A stretch of 64,000 bases of DNA from Tridacna crocea (GCA_943736015.1 OX031060.1:9437501-9501500); one strand, 5' to 3'. Shown: positions 20,604 through 31,620, numbered from the stretch's first letter. A program made the numbers and translations. The notes: a model not told the origin generated them from the letters alone.

Positions 20604-20839
20604 TTAACTCTTTACGAAACGGCAAAATTTCATACTTAAGACCAAATTATAAGAATTTGCAGACAACAATATAATTGTAGCTCAAATAATGATTACTTCC
20701 ATAAATTTATGTGGTAGAAAACATTGTGGGAAAAGTAGAAAATGCTGATTACCAGCATTTTCTCCATTTTCCACGATGTTTTCAAAAGGCTTCCTGCACT
20801 GGGTCGTTAAAAACTCAGGATTGTGTGGTAAAGAGTTAA
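20604..20839 (+). mobile_element. Type I MITE, AB, fused to SINE tail
   Basis: TTAACTCTTTACGAAACGGC to GTGTGGTAAAGAGTTAA. Confidence 0.8.
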
Positions 20840-20940
20840 ACTAAGTGTATTAGATACCAGCATTTTCTGGAATTTTTTTTTCTAAATTTTTTGTCTTTGT
20901 TATCATTAAAAATTAAGGATTGTGGTTTAAAGGGCTGGGG
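20836..20940 (+). mobile_element. Type I MITE, right-half scrap
   Basis: TACCAGCATTTTCTGG then ATTAAGGATTGTGGTTTAAA. Confidence 0.45.
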
Positions 20941-21114
20941 TGTTTACTTGTAAATCAGAAAACTCTGAGACTTATTCCTACCTGTGTCATTGGTCATTAT
21001 GTAGTGTCCTTTGGTAAGGTACTGCAGAGCTCTAGTCAAAGACCGGTTATGCCTAGAAAATACACAAGTACAACTTACAGGAAGTGAGTTTTCATTTTAT
21101 GTCTGCAATGTTGT

Positions 21115-21343
21115 TTAACTTGTTACCCAATGACAAAATTTTAGGTTTATCCAAATCGAAAGCATTTGCAGACAACAAAATAAAATTGACGGAAAATTTG
21201 ACATTTGCCTTGTGAAGGGTAGAGAACATTGTGGGAAAAGGAGAAAATGCTGGTTACTTGCATTTTCTCCTTTTCCCATAATGTTTTCTAAAGGCTTCTT
21301 TCTCAGGGTTGTCAAAAGTAGGGATTGTGTGGTAATGGGTTAA
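21115..21343 (+). mobile_element. Type I MITE, AB
   Basis: TTAACTTGTTACCCAATGAC; the apex has lost pairing (GGTTACTTGC); ends GGTAATGGGTTAA. Confidence 0.85.
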
Positions 21344-21442
21344 ATTGGCATAAAACACAACATAAAAATCCTTCCTTGTAACAGCCCTCTTTTGTTTTCC
21401 AATTGCAAAAATTGTTTTATATCCTGTTTGATAATTCATTTA

Positions 21443-21627
21443 TTGTTTACCAAACAGTTGCTGCTTTTTATGGCCCGGAAGAAGAAGCCTTTTGAAAACA
21501 ATGAGGGAAAAGGAGAAAATACTTATCGGCATTTTCTTCTTTTCCCATTTTCTTCTTTTCCCAGTATATTTCAGAAGGCTTCTCTCTCAGGGTTGTTAAA
21601 AGTTGGTTTTGTGTGGTAAATGGTTAA
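21443..21627. mobile_element. Type I MITE, BB form with duplicated stem piece
   Basis: Arm B on both sides (TTTACCAAACAGTTGCTGC; GTTTTGTGTGGTAAATGGTT). TTTTCTTCTTTTCCCA is repeated in the right stem. Confidence 0.7.
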
Positions 21628-22179
21628 CACTTGCAATACATTTGTTGAACACTGATGTTTAAACCTTGATCAGATAAGCAGCCATTGATTACCTGTGCGG
21701 TTTGATTAGTCTCAAAAACAAAAGCAGACATTTCCAGGATATAACAGTAAGGTGAAATAAGATCACAAGTTTACAGCCTACCCCAGTTCATTACCTTCAG
21801 CTGTTTAAGTTTGTGAATAATTGATAAATCAATCGAAATTCAGCTTTGAACAAGTCTGTGATGGTGGTTTTTGATCTAAAATACACTTCCCCACCCACCT
21901 TTATCCAAGTTTCCCATAGTTCTTTGCACTTTGTCAAAAGAAAACTGTTGCTCAGAAAAGTAAGTCAAGTACCATAATGTGCCACATTGTTAACGTCTGT
22001 GTAAGCTTCCTATCTTGCTGTAAACAGGAGCTAGTAGCTATGCAAAGGCCTATCATTCTTAAACTTCCTTTTTGATGAAGTCAGTTCCTAATTTATTTGA
22101 CAATTTTATTTCTATACTGAAATATTTCATAAAGCATTGTGACAAGAAATTTGTCATACCTTGCAATTTCTTTCTTTAC
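21628..22179. other. Unassigned intron DNA
   Basis: About 550 bp without a recognised repeat or exon. Confidence 0.5.
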
Positions 22180-22188
22180 AATCCTCAG

Positions 22189-22591
22189 CATCTTCACCGA
22201 GCCAAGTTTACGATCACTACGTGGATCTTACCTTGGCTGATTGAGCCAGATTTCGAGATTCCTGCGATGTGCCCTCTATTGGATGCTGGTTATTACCCCC
22301 CTATGCATCATATTTCTGAAAGCAAATGAAATATCGTTTTACAAACCGCTTTAGAATACACATGAAGCGATAAGCAGACATCCACGTGGGTTTCCATGTT
22401 TACCTTCTATTCGCAAGGTAGCAACCTTGTTCTATTTTTATTAAAGATGAAATGCTACAAGCGATTTCATTTGTTGCAGTTAGAGCTGGCTGCATCCAAT
22501 GAAAAAATGAATCAGGGGAATGTAAAAATCAAGCTCGATCTGCCAAGGGTAGAGTAACGTAGTGAATTGTCAGCCTTGGCTTGCGAAGATG
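22189..22591 (+). mobile_element. Mutator-like MITE, 403 bp
   Basis: Ends CATCTTCACCGAGCCAAG and CCTTGGCTTGCGAAGATG are inverted. The flanks AATCCTCAG (22180-22188) and AATCTTCAG (22592-22600) form a 9-bp duplication with one mismatch. Copies at 47196 and 62693; no transposase inside. Confidence 0.8.
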
Positions 22592-22842
22592 AATCTTCAG
22601 TGTTATATAACAGATTTGGTCTTAAACCCATTTTCATGTCCATTACCCATCTTTTATATGTATGACTGAAGACTTCTTTTATAATACAGCAGGTTGACCA
22701 TCCATCTTTCTGTCTTCATGTTCATAGCTGGCAAGTTGTTTTGCAGCTATATAACCTAAGTAGTTTTTTAGCATAATGTACACATATCTCTATGACATAA
22801 AGTTACACAGCCTGTACTTTTTTTAGTCAGATTGCTTATCAT

Positions 22843-23066
22843 TTAACCCATTCCCAAACGACAAACTTTTGGGCAGGACCAAATTGAAAGCATTTGCAGA
22901 CAACAATTCAACTCATGCTGAAAAGATGATTTCTGTCTATGATAGGGTAGAAAACATTGTGGGAAAAGGAGAAAATGCTGGTTCCCAGCATTTTCTCCTT
23001 TTCCCACAATGTTTTCAAAAGTCTACTATTCCAGACCCGTAAAAACCAGGGACTGGGAAACGGTTA
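22843..23066 (+). mobile_element. Type II MITE with type I apex
   Basis: TTAACCCATTCCCAAACGAC to ACTGGGAAACGGTTAA; arm text TCTATGATAGGGTAGAAAAC matches 28827. Confidence 0.85.
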
Positions 23067-23618
23067 AATGTGCTCAAGTCTCCATGTTGAATGGTTGAGG
23101 GTAACTAGTGGTGTTTGGTTTGAAATCTTGGTGTAATACTGGTATCTAAAGGCAGTGCATAGTACGGAACCTCTGGCAAGGCACTGCAGAACTCCAGTCT
23201 GGTACTGACAAAACCAAGGAAATATATGCATAGGTGAGTTGTTGCTGTCATGAGTCGGAAATTTCTTACTAAAACCCTAAAGGTCAGAGTTGGATACTCA
23301 AGTCAGGAATTTGCATGAAAATTCCACAAATCAAATCAGCCATTCCACAGCAGAACAAATCTATAGAACACTTGTTTTTTGCTTTCATGAATGGAAAACT
23401 GATGTCAAAACAAAAGCCACTAGGGTTATGTTTGATTGGATGGTTATTTAAGAGAACAACAAAAAAACTGACTTGGCACCCAACTAGTGTGAGGAATAAT
23501 GTTCTGCTTTCCAGATTGACTTTGCCAATTTTCATTATCAAGATCAAAAGCATCGAAAAGGGTTTTACAGAAAGTGTAGAGGTTTGTGGGAAAAAATGAC
23601 AATAAAAACCTGCCTGTT
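23067..23618. other. Unassigned intron DNA
   Basis: 23100-23250 weakly resembles 20970-21075 (GGCAAGGCACTGCAGAACTC / GGTAAGGTACTGCAGAGCTC), probably a dispersed repeat. The rest holds overlapping 117- and 94-codon frames on opposite strands without family features. Confidence 0.45.
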
Positions 23619-23844
23619 TTAACCCATTCAAAAACAATCCCTGGTTTTCACAAGCCTAAAAAGAAGGCTTTTGAAAACATTGCGGGAAATGGAGAAAATG
23701 CTGATAACCAGCATTTTCTCCTTTTCCCACAATTTTTTCTACCCTCAAAGAACAAATTTCAATTTTTGAGTCACATAATTTTGTCATCTGCAAGTGCTTT
23801 TAATTTTGACCAATCTTAAATTGTGTTGTTGACTAAAGAGTTAA
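23619..23844 (-). mobile_element. Type I MITE, BA
   Basis: TTAACCCATTCAAAAACAAT then CCCTGGTTTTCACAAGCC; ends TTGACTAAAGAGTTAA. A 5' scrap of another copy follows at 23858-23890. Confidence 0.8.
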
Positions 23845-23954
23845 TTTTGGAATGACTCCTTTACCAAACAACAGAAGTTTTGACTTGTCCATTGGGCAGC
23901 ATTGCATGTTACACATTGTCAAATGAAAATGGAGTCTTTGTCTTTGAAACCGTT

Positions 23955-24265
23955 GTCTGCGCATGTCATATTCTTCGAAGATTATTTGACGCATCACTAG
24001 CCCTGTAAGCGGGCAGACTGTAAAGTAGCAATGTTGAAAATAGCTTTTATCAATACGTTTGAGGGGAAATGAGACCTGCTTTAGCTTCAGATTTCTCTAA
24101 ACTGCTGATCGTAGCTGAGTGAATTGCACGAGGTAGCGTTTTATTGAGTAAACAGTTATTTTAGTTTGAAATTCAAAGCAACGGTTGTCACGTAGGAAAG
24201 TGGTTCGGTTCTGTACCCAGGATGCCCAAATTAGATAGATGAGTATTTATAGAATGCCATCTTGC
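23955..24265 (+). repeat. Dispersed repeat R2, copy 2
   Basis: GTCTGCGCATGTCATATTC to GAATGCCATCTTGCGGAGAT; shorter than copy 1 near the CCCCGATATCGGGG region. Confidence 0.75.
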
Positions 24266-24348
24266 GGAGATAATGCTGTGAAACAGAACACATACGTGTA
24301 AGAGATAATGCTGCTTACCAGAATTTCAATATAGCAGACTCGTCCACA

Positions 24349-24573
24349 TTAACCCTTTCCCAAACAACAAATTTTGGACTCTTCCAAACTGAAAGAGTTT
24401 GCAGACAACAATTTTAGATTTTGAGAAAATGGTAAAAAGTTCTCAAAAAGGGTAGAAAACACTGTGGGAAAAGGAGAAATTGCTCGTTACGAGCAATTTC
24501 TCCTTTTCCCACAGCGTTTTCAAAAGTTTACTGCAGACGCGTAAAAACCAGGGCTTGTTTGGGAAAGGGTTAA
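24349..24573 (+). mobile_element. Type II MITE, intact
   Basis: TTAACCCTTTCCCAAACAAC to TTGGGAAAGGGTTAA; apex TTGCTCGTTACGAGCAA with a perfect stem. Confidence 0.85.
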
Positions 24574-24705
24574 AAGCATTTGCAGACAACATAGAAAATG
24601 TGACTGAAATGATGATATTTATCATGGAGAGGGTAGTAAAACATTGATGGAAAAGGAGAAAAGTGTTACCAATGTTTCCTCTTTTCTCTTTTTATGTTTT
24701 GAGTA
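24574..24705 (+). mobile_element. Type I MITE, inner fragment
   Basis: AAAGCATTTGCAGACAAC to a decayed hairpin at 24650-24690. Confidence 0.5.
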
Positions 24706-25042
24706 GTTTCCAAAAGGAATAAGTATGCTGATCATGAAAAAGATAAAAAGCATAAAATAATTTTATTCCATTTAGATTCACATGATTTTCAATTTTATTA
24801 ATTTGTTATATTGTTCCGGTGTTGTGAATTCCCTCTATATTTTGGCCCACGACTTTTTTTGATGTCCGTCGGAACTTCTTTTGAAAGTCTGACCACTTCT
24901 CCCCATTTTGAAAAACTTCTTCCAATTCTCAGACTAGGGAGAAGTCACTTCTCCCCAATTTCTGAGAGTTGGCAGAGGCCTTCTCTTAATGTTTTCAAAA
25001 GCCTTTTTTTTTCAAAGTTGTTTAAAGATGGGAATGGGCTAT
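24706..25042. other. Unassigned intron DNA
   Basis: Two near-repeats of ACTTCTCCCCATTT/ACTTCTCCCCAATT at 24893 and 24948; otherwise nothing recognised. Confidence 0.45.
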
Positions 25043-25255
25043 TTAACTCATTAATACCAAACAACAATATTTAAGGCTTGTACAAATTGAAAGCATTAAT
25101 TTTGCAGATGACAAAATATGCATGACTGAAAATTTGAAATTTGTTTTTTGAAGGATAGAAATCATTAGAAAGGATTTTGTCCTTTTCCCAAAATGTTTTC
25201 TGAAGGCTTCTTTCTCAGGGTTGATAAAAGTAGGGATTGTGTGGTAATGGGTTAA
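25043..25255 (+). mobile_element. Type I MITE, AB, hairpin collapsed
   Basis: TTAACTCATTAATACCAAAC start. The hairpin is reduced to AATCATTAGAAAGGATTTTG; right arm intact to GGTAATGGGTTAA. Confidence 0.75.
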
Positions 25256-25489
25256 GAGACAAAAAAACAACAACTGAATACTCCTTAGTAAAGGGGTTGA
25301 AAGCGGTGTATTTGTCATTGACCTTGGTTTTGAAGCCTGCATAGATTAAGGTCAGACTTCACAAAATGCATAGTCTGATCTTAGATTTATACTCCCTGCT
25401 AATTTGGGATTTTGTCCATTAGAACTTAGAAATTGCAACTAATCTAATTTTTTTTTCCAAGACAATAGGTGTACATTTTACTTAGTTGT

Positions 25490-26527
25490 TATTCCCAGGG
25501 ATAAGATACCAGACATAATTGTTACCCCCAGGGATAAGATACAAGACATATTGTTACCCCCAGGGATAAGATACAAGACATATTGTTACTCCCAGGGATA
25601 AGATACAAGATATGTTGTTCCCCCTGGGATAAGATACAAGACATGTTGTTACTCCCAGGGATAAAATACAAGACATATTGTTACTCCCAGGGATAAGATA
25701 CAAGACATAAGCGTTACTCCCAGGGATAAGATACAAGACATATTTGTTACTCCCAGGGATAAGATACAAGACATATTGTTACACCCAGGGATAAAATACC
25801 AGACATATTGTTACTCCCAGGGATAAGATACAAGACATAAGCGTTACTCCCAGGGATAAGATACAAGACATGTTGTTACTCCCAGGGATAAGATACAAGA
25901 CATATTGTTACACCCAGGGATAAAATACAAGACATATTGTTACTCCCAGGGATAAGATACAAGACATAAGCGTTACTCCCAGGGATAAGATACAAGACAT
26001 ATTTGTTACTCCCAGGGATAAGATACAAGACATGTTGTTACTCCCAGGAATAAGATACAAGACATGTTGTTTCTCCCAGGGATAAGATACAAGACATAAT
26101 TGTTACTCCCAGGGATAATATGCAAGACATAATTGTTACTCCCAGGGATAAGATGCAAGACATGTTGTTACTCCCAGGGATAAGATACAAGACATGTTGT
26201 CACTCCCAGGGATAAGATAAAGACATGTTGTTACTCCCAGGGATAAGATGCAAGACATAATTGTTACTCCCAGGGATAAGATACAAGACATATTGTCCCC
26301 CCCCCTCCCCAGGGATAAGATACAAGACATATTGTTACTCCCAGGGATAAGATGCAAGACATGTTGTTACTTCCAGGGATAAGATAAAAGACATGTTGTT
26401 ACTCCCAGGGATAAGATACAAGACATATTGTTACTCCCAGGGATAAGATACAAGACATGTTGTAACTTCCAGGGATAAGGTACTAGACATATTGTGAACT
26501 CCCAGGGATAAGATGCAAGACAAATTG
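25490..26527 (+). repeat. 32-bp minisatellite, about 32 units, with 130-bp higher-order repeat
   Basis: Unit: ATTGTTACTCCCAGGGATAA then GATACAAGACAT. The variant TAAGCGTTACTCCC recurs at about 25709, 25839 and 25968 together with ACACCCAGGGATAAAATAC, giving a four-unit period of about 130 bp. The minus-strand open frames across it (GSNNMSCILSLGVT) are an artefact of the unit. Confidence 0.95.
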
Positions 26528-26728
26528 TCCCTTTACCATACAATGCTGTGTTTTAACAATCGTTATAAAGATGCCTTCTGAAATCATTGTTGGAAATGGA
26601 GAAAATGCTGGTAACCAGCATTTTTTTCCTTTTCCCACAATGTTTTCTACCCAACTGAAGACAAATTATCATTTGAGCTCCATTTAAGTAGTCACTTGCA
26701 AGGACTTTCAATGGTCAAAAAGGGTTAA
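26528..26728 (-). mobile_element. Type I MITE, BA, shortened arm A
   Basis: CCCTTTACCATACAATGC directly after the minisatellite; ends AAAAAGGGTTAA shared with the next copy. Confidence 0.75.
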
Positions 26729-26952
26729 CCCTTTACCACATGAGAAAATTTTAGACTGGTCCAAATTGAAACCATTTTTAGACAACAAAATAAAGGTGAT
26801 TGAAAATTAAAATTTGGTCTGGGAGGGGTAGAAAACACCATGGGAAAAGGAGAAAATGCTGGTTACCAGCATTTTCTCCTTTTTCCACATTGTTTTCAAA
26901 AGGTTTCTTTCTCAGGGGTGTCAAAAGTAGGGATTGTGTGGTAATGGGTTAA
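26725..26952 (+). mobile_element. Type I MITE, AB, sharing TTAA
   Basis: TTAACCCTTTACCACATGAG to GGTAATGGGTTAA; perfect apex. Confidence 0.85.
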
Positions 26953-27285
26953 ATGGTAAATGCTCTAATGTATTTGGGTATGCTATGGTTCTTAAGAAAT
27001 AGTTCCTAGTCAGTATTTTGCTTTTATTTCAAAATAAATATTTTCTGTTTATGGTCTTTCCAACAAATTTAGTGATGTTGATTGAAGGAAATTTTAGAGA
27101 AGATCTTAATTTCTTTTCCTTTACCAATGATTTGAAAGGTTGATTTGCATTTTATTGCTCTGCTTGCCTCGTTGTAATGTGTTTTCCACATTAGACACAA
27201 AGATCTGCATTAGCCTGGAAGTTCAAATTCATTCCCGGAATCAATTTTCTTTGAAATGAAATTATTGTTCATCCTTTCCTCCCTT
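26953..27285. other. Unassigned intron DNA
   Basis: No repeat or exon recognised. Confidence 0.5.
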
Positions 27286-27418
27286 TCAGAATAAAGAATC
27301 GGTAGCCAGCATTTTCTGTTTCCAACAATATTTTCTGTCCTTTCATTGTCAAAATTCGCACCATATGAGCCACATTTTGAAATGTCATCGACAAATCCTG
27401 TTAATGTCGATAAAACTT
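27286..27418 (-). mobile_element. MITE-related decayed fragment
   Basis: CGGTAGCCAGCATTTTCTG then AACAATATTTTCTGTCC resemble a MITE right half. Confidence 0.35.
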
Positions 27419-27646
27419 TAACCCTTTACCAAACAATACCTGGTTTTTATGACCCAGAGGAAGAAGCCTTCTGAAAACATTGTAGGAAAAGGAGAAAATT
27501 CTGGTAGCCAGCATTTTGTTCTTTTCCTGCAATGTTTTCTGTTCTTCTACAGTCAAGTTACAATTTTTGAATCATGTTCATTTTGTCATTTGCAAATGCT
27601 TTTAATTTGGACAAGTTTAACATTTTGTAGTTTGATAAAGAGTTAA
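27418..27646 (-). mobile_element. Type I MITE, BA
   Basis: TTAACCCTTTACCAAACAAT to GATAAAGAGTTAA. Its last TTAA is the first of the next copy. Confidence 0.85.
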
Positions 27647-27851
27647 CTCTTCACCAGCAGACAAACTTTTAGCCTATTGAAAGCCAGATGACAAATTTCA
27701 AAGTGGCTCACATGATGTACTTTTTCTTTGATAGGGTAGAAAACATTGTTAGAAAAGGTTCATTACCAGCATTTTCTCCTTTTTCCCACATTGTTTTCAA
27801 AACGTTTCCTTCCCAGGGTTATTAAAAGTAGGCATTGTGTGGTAGAGGTAA
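27643..27851 (+). mobile_element. Type I MITE, AB, left stem shortened
   Basis: TTAACTCTTCACCAGCAGAC; the left stem reads AGAAAAGGTTCATTACCAGC; right end TGTGGTAGAGGTAA. Confidence 0.75.
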
Positions 27852-28031
27852 AAGTCCTAGAGTCTTGTGAAGAGTTGAATCTATGAGTATTTGTATGCTG
27901 TTTTATATTGCTGTTAAAACCTTTTGGAGTGTTACAGAACTACGCCTTTAGTTTTGTGGCATTTGTTGAAAACTACATAAATTATGTGGGTTTGCTCATT
28001 CCTGGACATGTTCATCTGGGCTGGTTTGTTC

Positions 28032-28290
28032 CATCCTCGGATACCCCGGGGTCTCCCTATTTGCTACGCTACATCGACCCCTGGGACAATTAATTGAATT
28101 TCCCTCGCTTTACCTCTGGCCGAATGCTGGCTTTTCATTGGCTCCATCATCATTTTGTGATGGGCGAGTGGACTGTACGCTATGACGCTTCGTATCGATT
28201 TTCGGCGGCTGATTCAAAGTTTTATTAGTCAATTGTCCCAGGGGTCGATGTAGCGTAGCAAATAGGGAGACCGCGAGGTATCCAAGGATG
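28032..28290. mobile_element. Mutator-like MITE, 259 bp, long terminal inverted repeats
   Basis: Begins CATCCTCGGATACCCC and ends with the inverse (GGTATCCAAGGATG). The inverted repeats run about 60 bp, including CTATTTGCTACGCTACATCG. GGTTTGTTC is present exactly on both sides (28023-28031 and 28291-28299), a perfect 9-bp target duplication. CpG-rich against its surroundings, so perhaps recent. Confidence 0.9.
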
Positions 28291-28545
28291 GGTTTGTTCT
28301 ACATGATTGCAAATTTGATCAGATTGTGCATGAATATTAACAGATCAAAATAATTGATTGTAACTCAAAGTAACCTAGTTTGCAATATTTGCAGTGCTTT
28401 GTTTAAAATTGTTAGCTGCTGCATACATGTAAAAAGTCATCTGTATGAGCAAAAGAGTTATAGAAAGGGGTTAGTTTGTTTCAGGCTAAAATGGATCCTT
28501 TGACCATGCCACACTAGTGCTTTAAATGCTTTGATTCTATTGCAG

Positions 28546-28656
28546 GCGTATGTTTAGAAGCCATAGGGGAGGCCAAAGTAGAATGGATGACCTCCAGTGA
28601 CATTCAGGCTTCTGATGAGGAAGTTTTCAACTACACAACAGTTCTACCTATCAAAG
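28546..28656 (+). CDS. ARRDC-like: Alpha-arrestin (ARRDC family), coding exon 2
   Basis: Encodes the rest of residue 41 to residue 77 plus one base: SVCLEAIGEAKVEW followed by an acidic, Thr/Ser-rich loop and FNYTTVLPIKG. The G-E-A-K-V-x-W strand is a conserved arrestin N-domain signature and aligns with the GHAKVRW-type strand of vertebrate ARRDCs. The acceptor is CTATTGCAG and the donor AAAG|GTTAGC, phase 1 on both sides, so the reading frame joins exons 1 and 3 exactly. A Mutator-like MITE lies 256 bp upstream (28032-28290) and a type II MITE 171 bp downstream. Confidence 0.9.
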
Positions 28657-28826
28657 GTTAGCTGATTGATTTATTGTATGATGTTTTAACATTTGTTTCA
28701 ATTACTAGTATATATTGCGTTGGCCAGAGCACCTATTCATGCTTTCCTATAGTTTATTTTACCACTACTCTGCACAATATGTTTTCCAGGCCACTGGCTG
28801 CTTTCCTACATATTGATTCAGGAGTA

Positions 28827-29055
28827 TTAACCCTTTCCCAAAGGACAAACTTTTGGACCAGACCAAATTGAAAGCATTTGCAGACGACAATTCAACTCTT
28901 GCTGAAAAGATGATTTCTGTCTATGATAGGGTTGAAAACATTGTTGGAAAAGGAGAAAATGCTGGTTACCAGCATTTTCTCCTTTTCCCGCAATGTTTTC
29001 AAAAGGCTACTATTCCAGACCCGTAAAAACCAGGGATTGTTTGGGAAAGGGTTAA
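28827..29055 (+). mobile_element. Type II MITE with type I apex
   Basis: TTAACCCTTTCCCAAAGGAC to TTTGGGAAAGGGTTAA; lies in intron 2. Confidence 0.85.
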
Positions 29056-29339
29056 GGTGTCTTTGGATTTGAAATAGATTTGAATTTGGTCCCTGGAAAA
29101 ACCATGCATGTACAAATTTTAACCAGTATTGTTTCTCAGTCTGCTCATATTGAAAACTAACAAGTGGGTTGGAAAGAATGTTGTTTGGAGTTTTGGCAAG
29201 CGAGACCTGAGAACTCATGCAGAAAAACACTTTCCACCTGTTGAAAAAATTTGAAAGCAAAGTACAGTAAACAAACTCCCTTATACAGAAAGATCAGACA
29301 GAAAGTTATAGATTTTGACCCATCTTCATCATATGACAT

Positions 29340-29462
29340 GCAACACGCAAAAAGGGGTATTTGCACATCTGCATATAGTGTCATTTCAGATCAGCCTGCG
29401 CAGTCGGCTGTCTTGGATTAGCATGCACGTACTGAGCAGACTGATCTTAGACAATCCTTTTC
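29340..29462 (+). repeat. CAGCCTGCGCAG hairpin repeat, diverged
   Basis: TTTCAGATCAGCCTGCGCAG and the inverse AGACTGATCTTAGACAATC; related to 41822 and 63836. Confidence 0.55.
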
Positions 29463-29464
29463 GT

Positions 29465-29822
29465 AATTGTCCAAATGCCCCTTTACGCGTGTAGCAAGCC
29501 GTATGTGAAAACAAGGGCTTTTTGCAGATGGTAAGGATGAAGATTAGGACGATAAAAGCTGTTTGAGAACATTGTTGGAAAAGGAGAAAATGCTGGTTTT
29601 CTGCACATCCTAAAACAATTTTTACAGTATACAGGAAGAAAGCATTTGAAAATATTAAATATAGGCAAAGGAGAAAATGCAGCTTTTTCTTCTTTTCCGA
29701 CAATGTTTTCTATCCTATCTTTGACAAGTCGCATCAGTTTTGAGCTTAATGTAAATTGTTATCTGCACTTGTGTGTTTCAGTTTGGACAAGTCCCTGTTT
29801 TTGTTGTGTTTAAAGAATTAAT
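29465..29822 (-). mobile_element. MITE, decayed, with duplicated stem
   Basis: Two left stems (AACATTGTTGGAAAAGGAG at 29568 and GGCAAAGGAGAAAATGC at 29663) precede one right stem; ends AAAGAATTAA. Confidence 0.5.
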
Positions 29823-29946
29823 ACAATCAAAAGTATAGAGATAAAAATGAACATTGCCCAACATGAATTTCTTTTTTTGCCACAATGTTTTCAAAACTGG
29901 TAAGGAATAAGACAATAAAAGGTTTTCTCCCAATAATAATATGTTA

Positions 29947-30177
29947 TGCCTTTACCACACAGCAAAATTTTAAACCCATCCTAATTGAAAGCATTTGCAG
30001 ACGACAAAGTAAACTCAAAGCTCAAAAATTGAAACTTGACTTTAGAAGAGTAGAAAACATTGTGGGAAAGGGAGAAAATGCTGGTTACCAGCATTCTCTC
30101 CTTTTCTCACAAAATTTTTTTCAGAAGGCTTCTCTCTCTGGATCTTATAAACCAGTGATTGTTTGGTAAAGGGTTAA
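29947..30177 (+). mobile_element. Type I MITE, AB
   Basis: CTTTACCACACAGCAAAATT to GTTTGGTAAAGGGTTAA; TTAA shared with the next. Confidence 0.8.
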
Positions 30178-30402
30178 CCCATTACCGCACAATCCCTACT
30201 TTTGACGTCTCTGGGAAAGAAGCTTTTTGAAAACCCTGTGGGAAAAGGAGAAAATTCTGGTAACCAGCATTTTCTCCTTTTCCCACAGTGTTTTGTACCC
30301 TTCCCAGAACAAAGTTCAATTTTTCAGTCACATTTATTTTGTCGTCTGCAAATGCTTTCAATTAGGACCAGTCTAAATTTTTCTCATGTCCTAATGGGTT
30401 AA
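30174..30402 (-). mobile_element. Type I MITE, BA, 44 bases before coding exon 3
   Basis: TTAACCCATTACCGCACAAT to TCCTAATGGGTTAA; perfect hairpin. Confidence 0.85.
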
Positions 30403-30446
30403 GTTACATATCTGTATGGAAATGATCAGTTTTGGAATATTTTCAG

Positions 30447-30670
30447 GCGACAAGGACAGTAATGATGACCTACTCCATGCAGGCTCCCATTATTTTCCAT
30501 TCGAGTTTACATTGCCGACAAAACTCCCCTCCTCATTTAAAGGAAAACATGGTCGACTACGATATTACGTAAGGTTAACCATATGTACCCCGGGTGGACC
30601 CCATCATGAAAGGTCCAGTAAATTCGCTGTTATATCAAATCTGGACTTAAACAAGGAACCAGATGCCTCA
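30447..30670 (+). CDS. ARRDC-like: Alpha-arrestin (ARRDC family), coding exon 3: end of arrestin N domain
   Basis: Encodes residues 78-152. Visible blocks are LHAGSHYFPFEFTLP, then LPSSFKGKHGRLRYYVRLT and FAVISNLDLNKEP. The family hallmarks are the G-x-H-x-F-x-F-x-F-x-L-P strand, S-F-x-G-K-H-G-x-x-R-Y-x-V, and the F-x-V-I-x-x-x-D-L-N linker that closes the N domain. The acceptor is ATTTTCAG (phase 1) and the donor TCA|GTAAGT (phase 0). A MITE ends at 30402, only 44 bases before this exon, so the branch point must lie in that short gap or inside the MITE. A SINE relic follows in the next intron. Confidence 0.93.
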
Positions 30671-30794
30671 GTAAGTGTTTGTCAACAACTCAATTCATTT
30701 TAGAAAATTTCAAGATATATGTACATCAATACTTATTTTCAGGAAGTTTATGACCCACTTTATCTTATTTTTTCAATCTCTGGCTAACAGCCTT

Positions 30795-31035
30795 GACTCG
30801 GCCAATTTCTTTCTGAGGAAAGATGATAGTCATTGCGACAGGATTCATTCCTCTCCCAATGCTGACCATTGTTTCAGCTATGATTATGTGGGAAAACAGC
30901 CAGTGGCTTGGAAAGAAAGTTGTGCACCACAAAGGAGGCTCCAGGACAGCATGGATAAGTGCAATGGCTGCCGCAATATAACTGAAATAATGTTGAAAAT
31001 GATGTTAAACACCATACAATCAATCAATTATCTAA
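30795..31035 (+). mobile_element. SINE body, CAATCAAT-tailed family
   Basis: AAACAGCCAGTGGCTTGGAA, CAATATAACTGAAATAATGT and a CAATCAATCAATT tail; tRNA head not seen. Confidence 0.6.
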
Positions 31036-31171
31036 ACTATTGTAAGTCACTCTTGTTTCCTTATGCAAAATATTTTCACTGACGGATGCAAGGTTGCGTA
31101 GATTACAATGGATAGACGCTGAATTTTAATTTCTGGATGCCATGGAAGCAATAACTGTCACATTTCCATTT

Positions 31172-31400
31172 TTAACCCTTTACTCCATAGATACTCATTT
31201 CTACGCATTGCTTGTAGGAGTCCTTGGAAAACATTGTGACAAAAGGTGAAATTGCTCGTAACGAGCAATTTCACCTTTTGTCACAATATTTTCTGTGCTA
31301 TGAAAAGGTGTCATATACACATAAGAAACGGCGTCATCCTTGCTGTTATTTAGGGTCAATTAGAGATACCATAGAAATGCCCTATGGGGTAAAGGGTTAA
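31172..31400 (-). mobile_element. Type III MITE, inverse of the 15609 copy
   Basis: TTAACCCTTTACTCCATAG to TATGGGGTAAAGGGTTAA. The apex here is TTGCTCGTAACGAGCAA, differing from its partner while still pairing fully. Confidence 0.85.
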
Positions 31401-31620
31401 ATAAAAAAATTCTGATATGTGTATATATCCCTTTACCATTAAATGTGTAATTTATCTATGTTTACACACATGGCTTTATTCTGAACCATTCTTTAGTATG
31501 TCAAATTTTATCAATATTTTTTCTGTCTGACTATAGGATGAATTTTACACTTCTTAGATTTTAAAAGTTTGTTCCTCATATTACAAGTATCAGAAACAAA
31601 ATTTATTCCTTGCATCTTAG

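Noticed and set aside
23284..23637. 117-codon minus-strand frame with an overlapping 94-codon plus-strand frame
   Set aside because: No family features, no splice context, and partly in a MITE end; mutual open frames on both strands are likely chance.
25490..26527. Regular 32-bp repeats resembling a CRISPR array
   Set aside because: Units are contiguous without unique spacers, and the window is eukaryotic; it is a minisatellite.
30675..31082. 135-codon open frame, the longest in the window
   Set aside because: It starts in the intron just after coding exon 3 and runs through a SINE relic; no protein family recognised.
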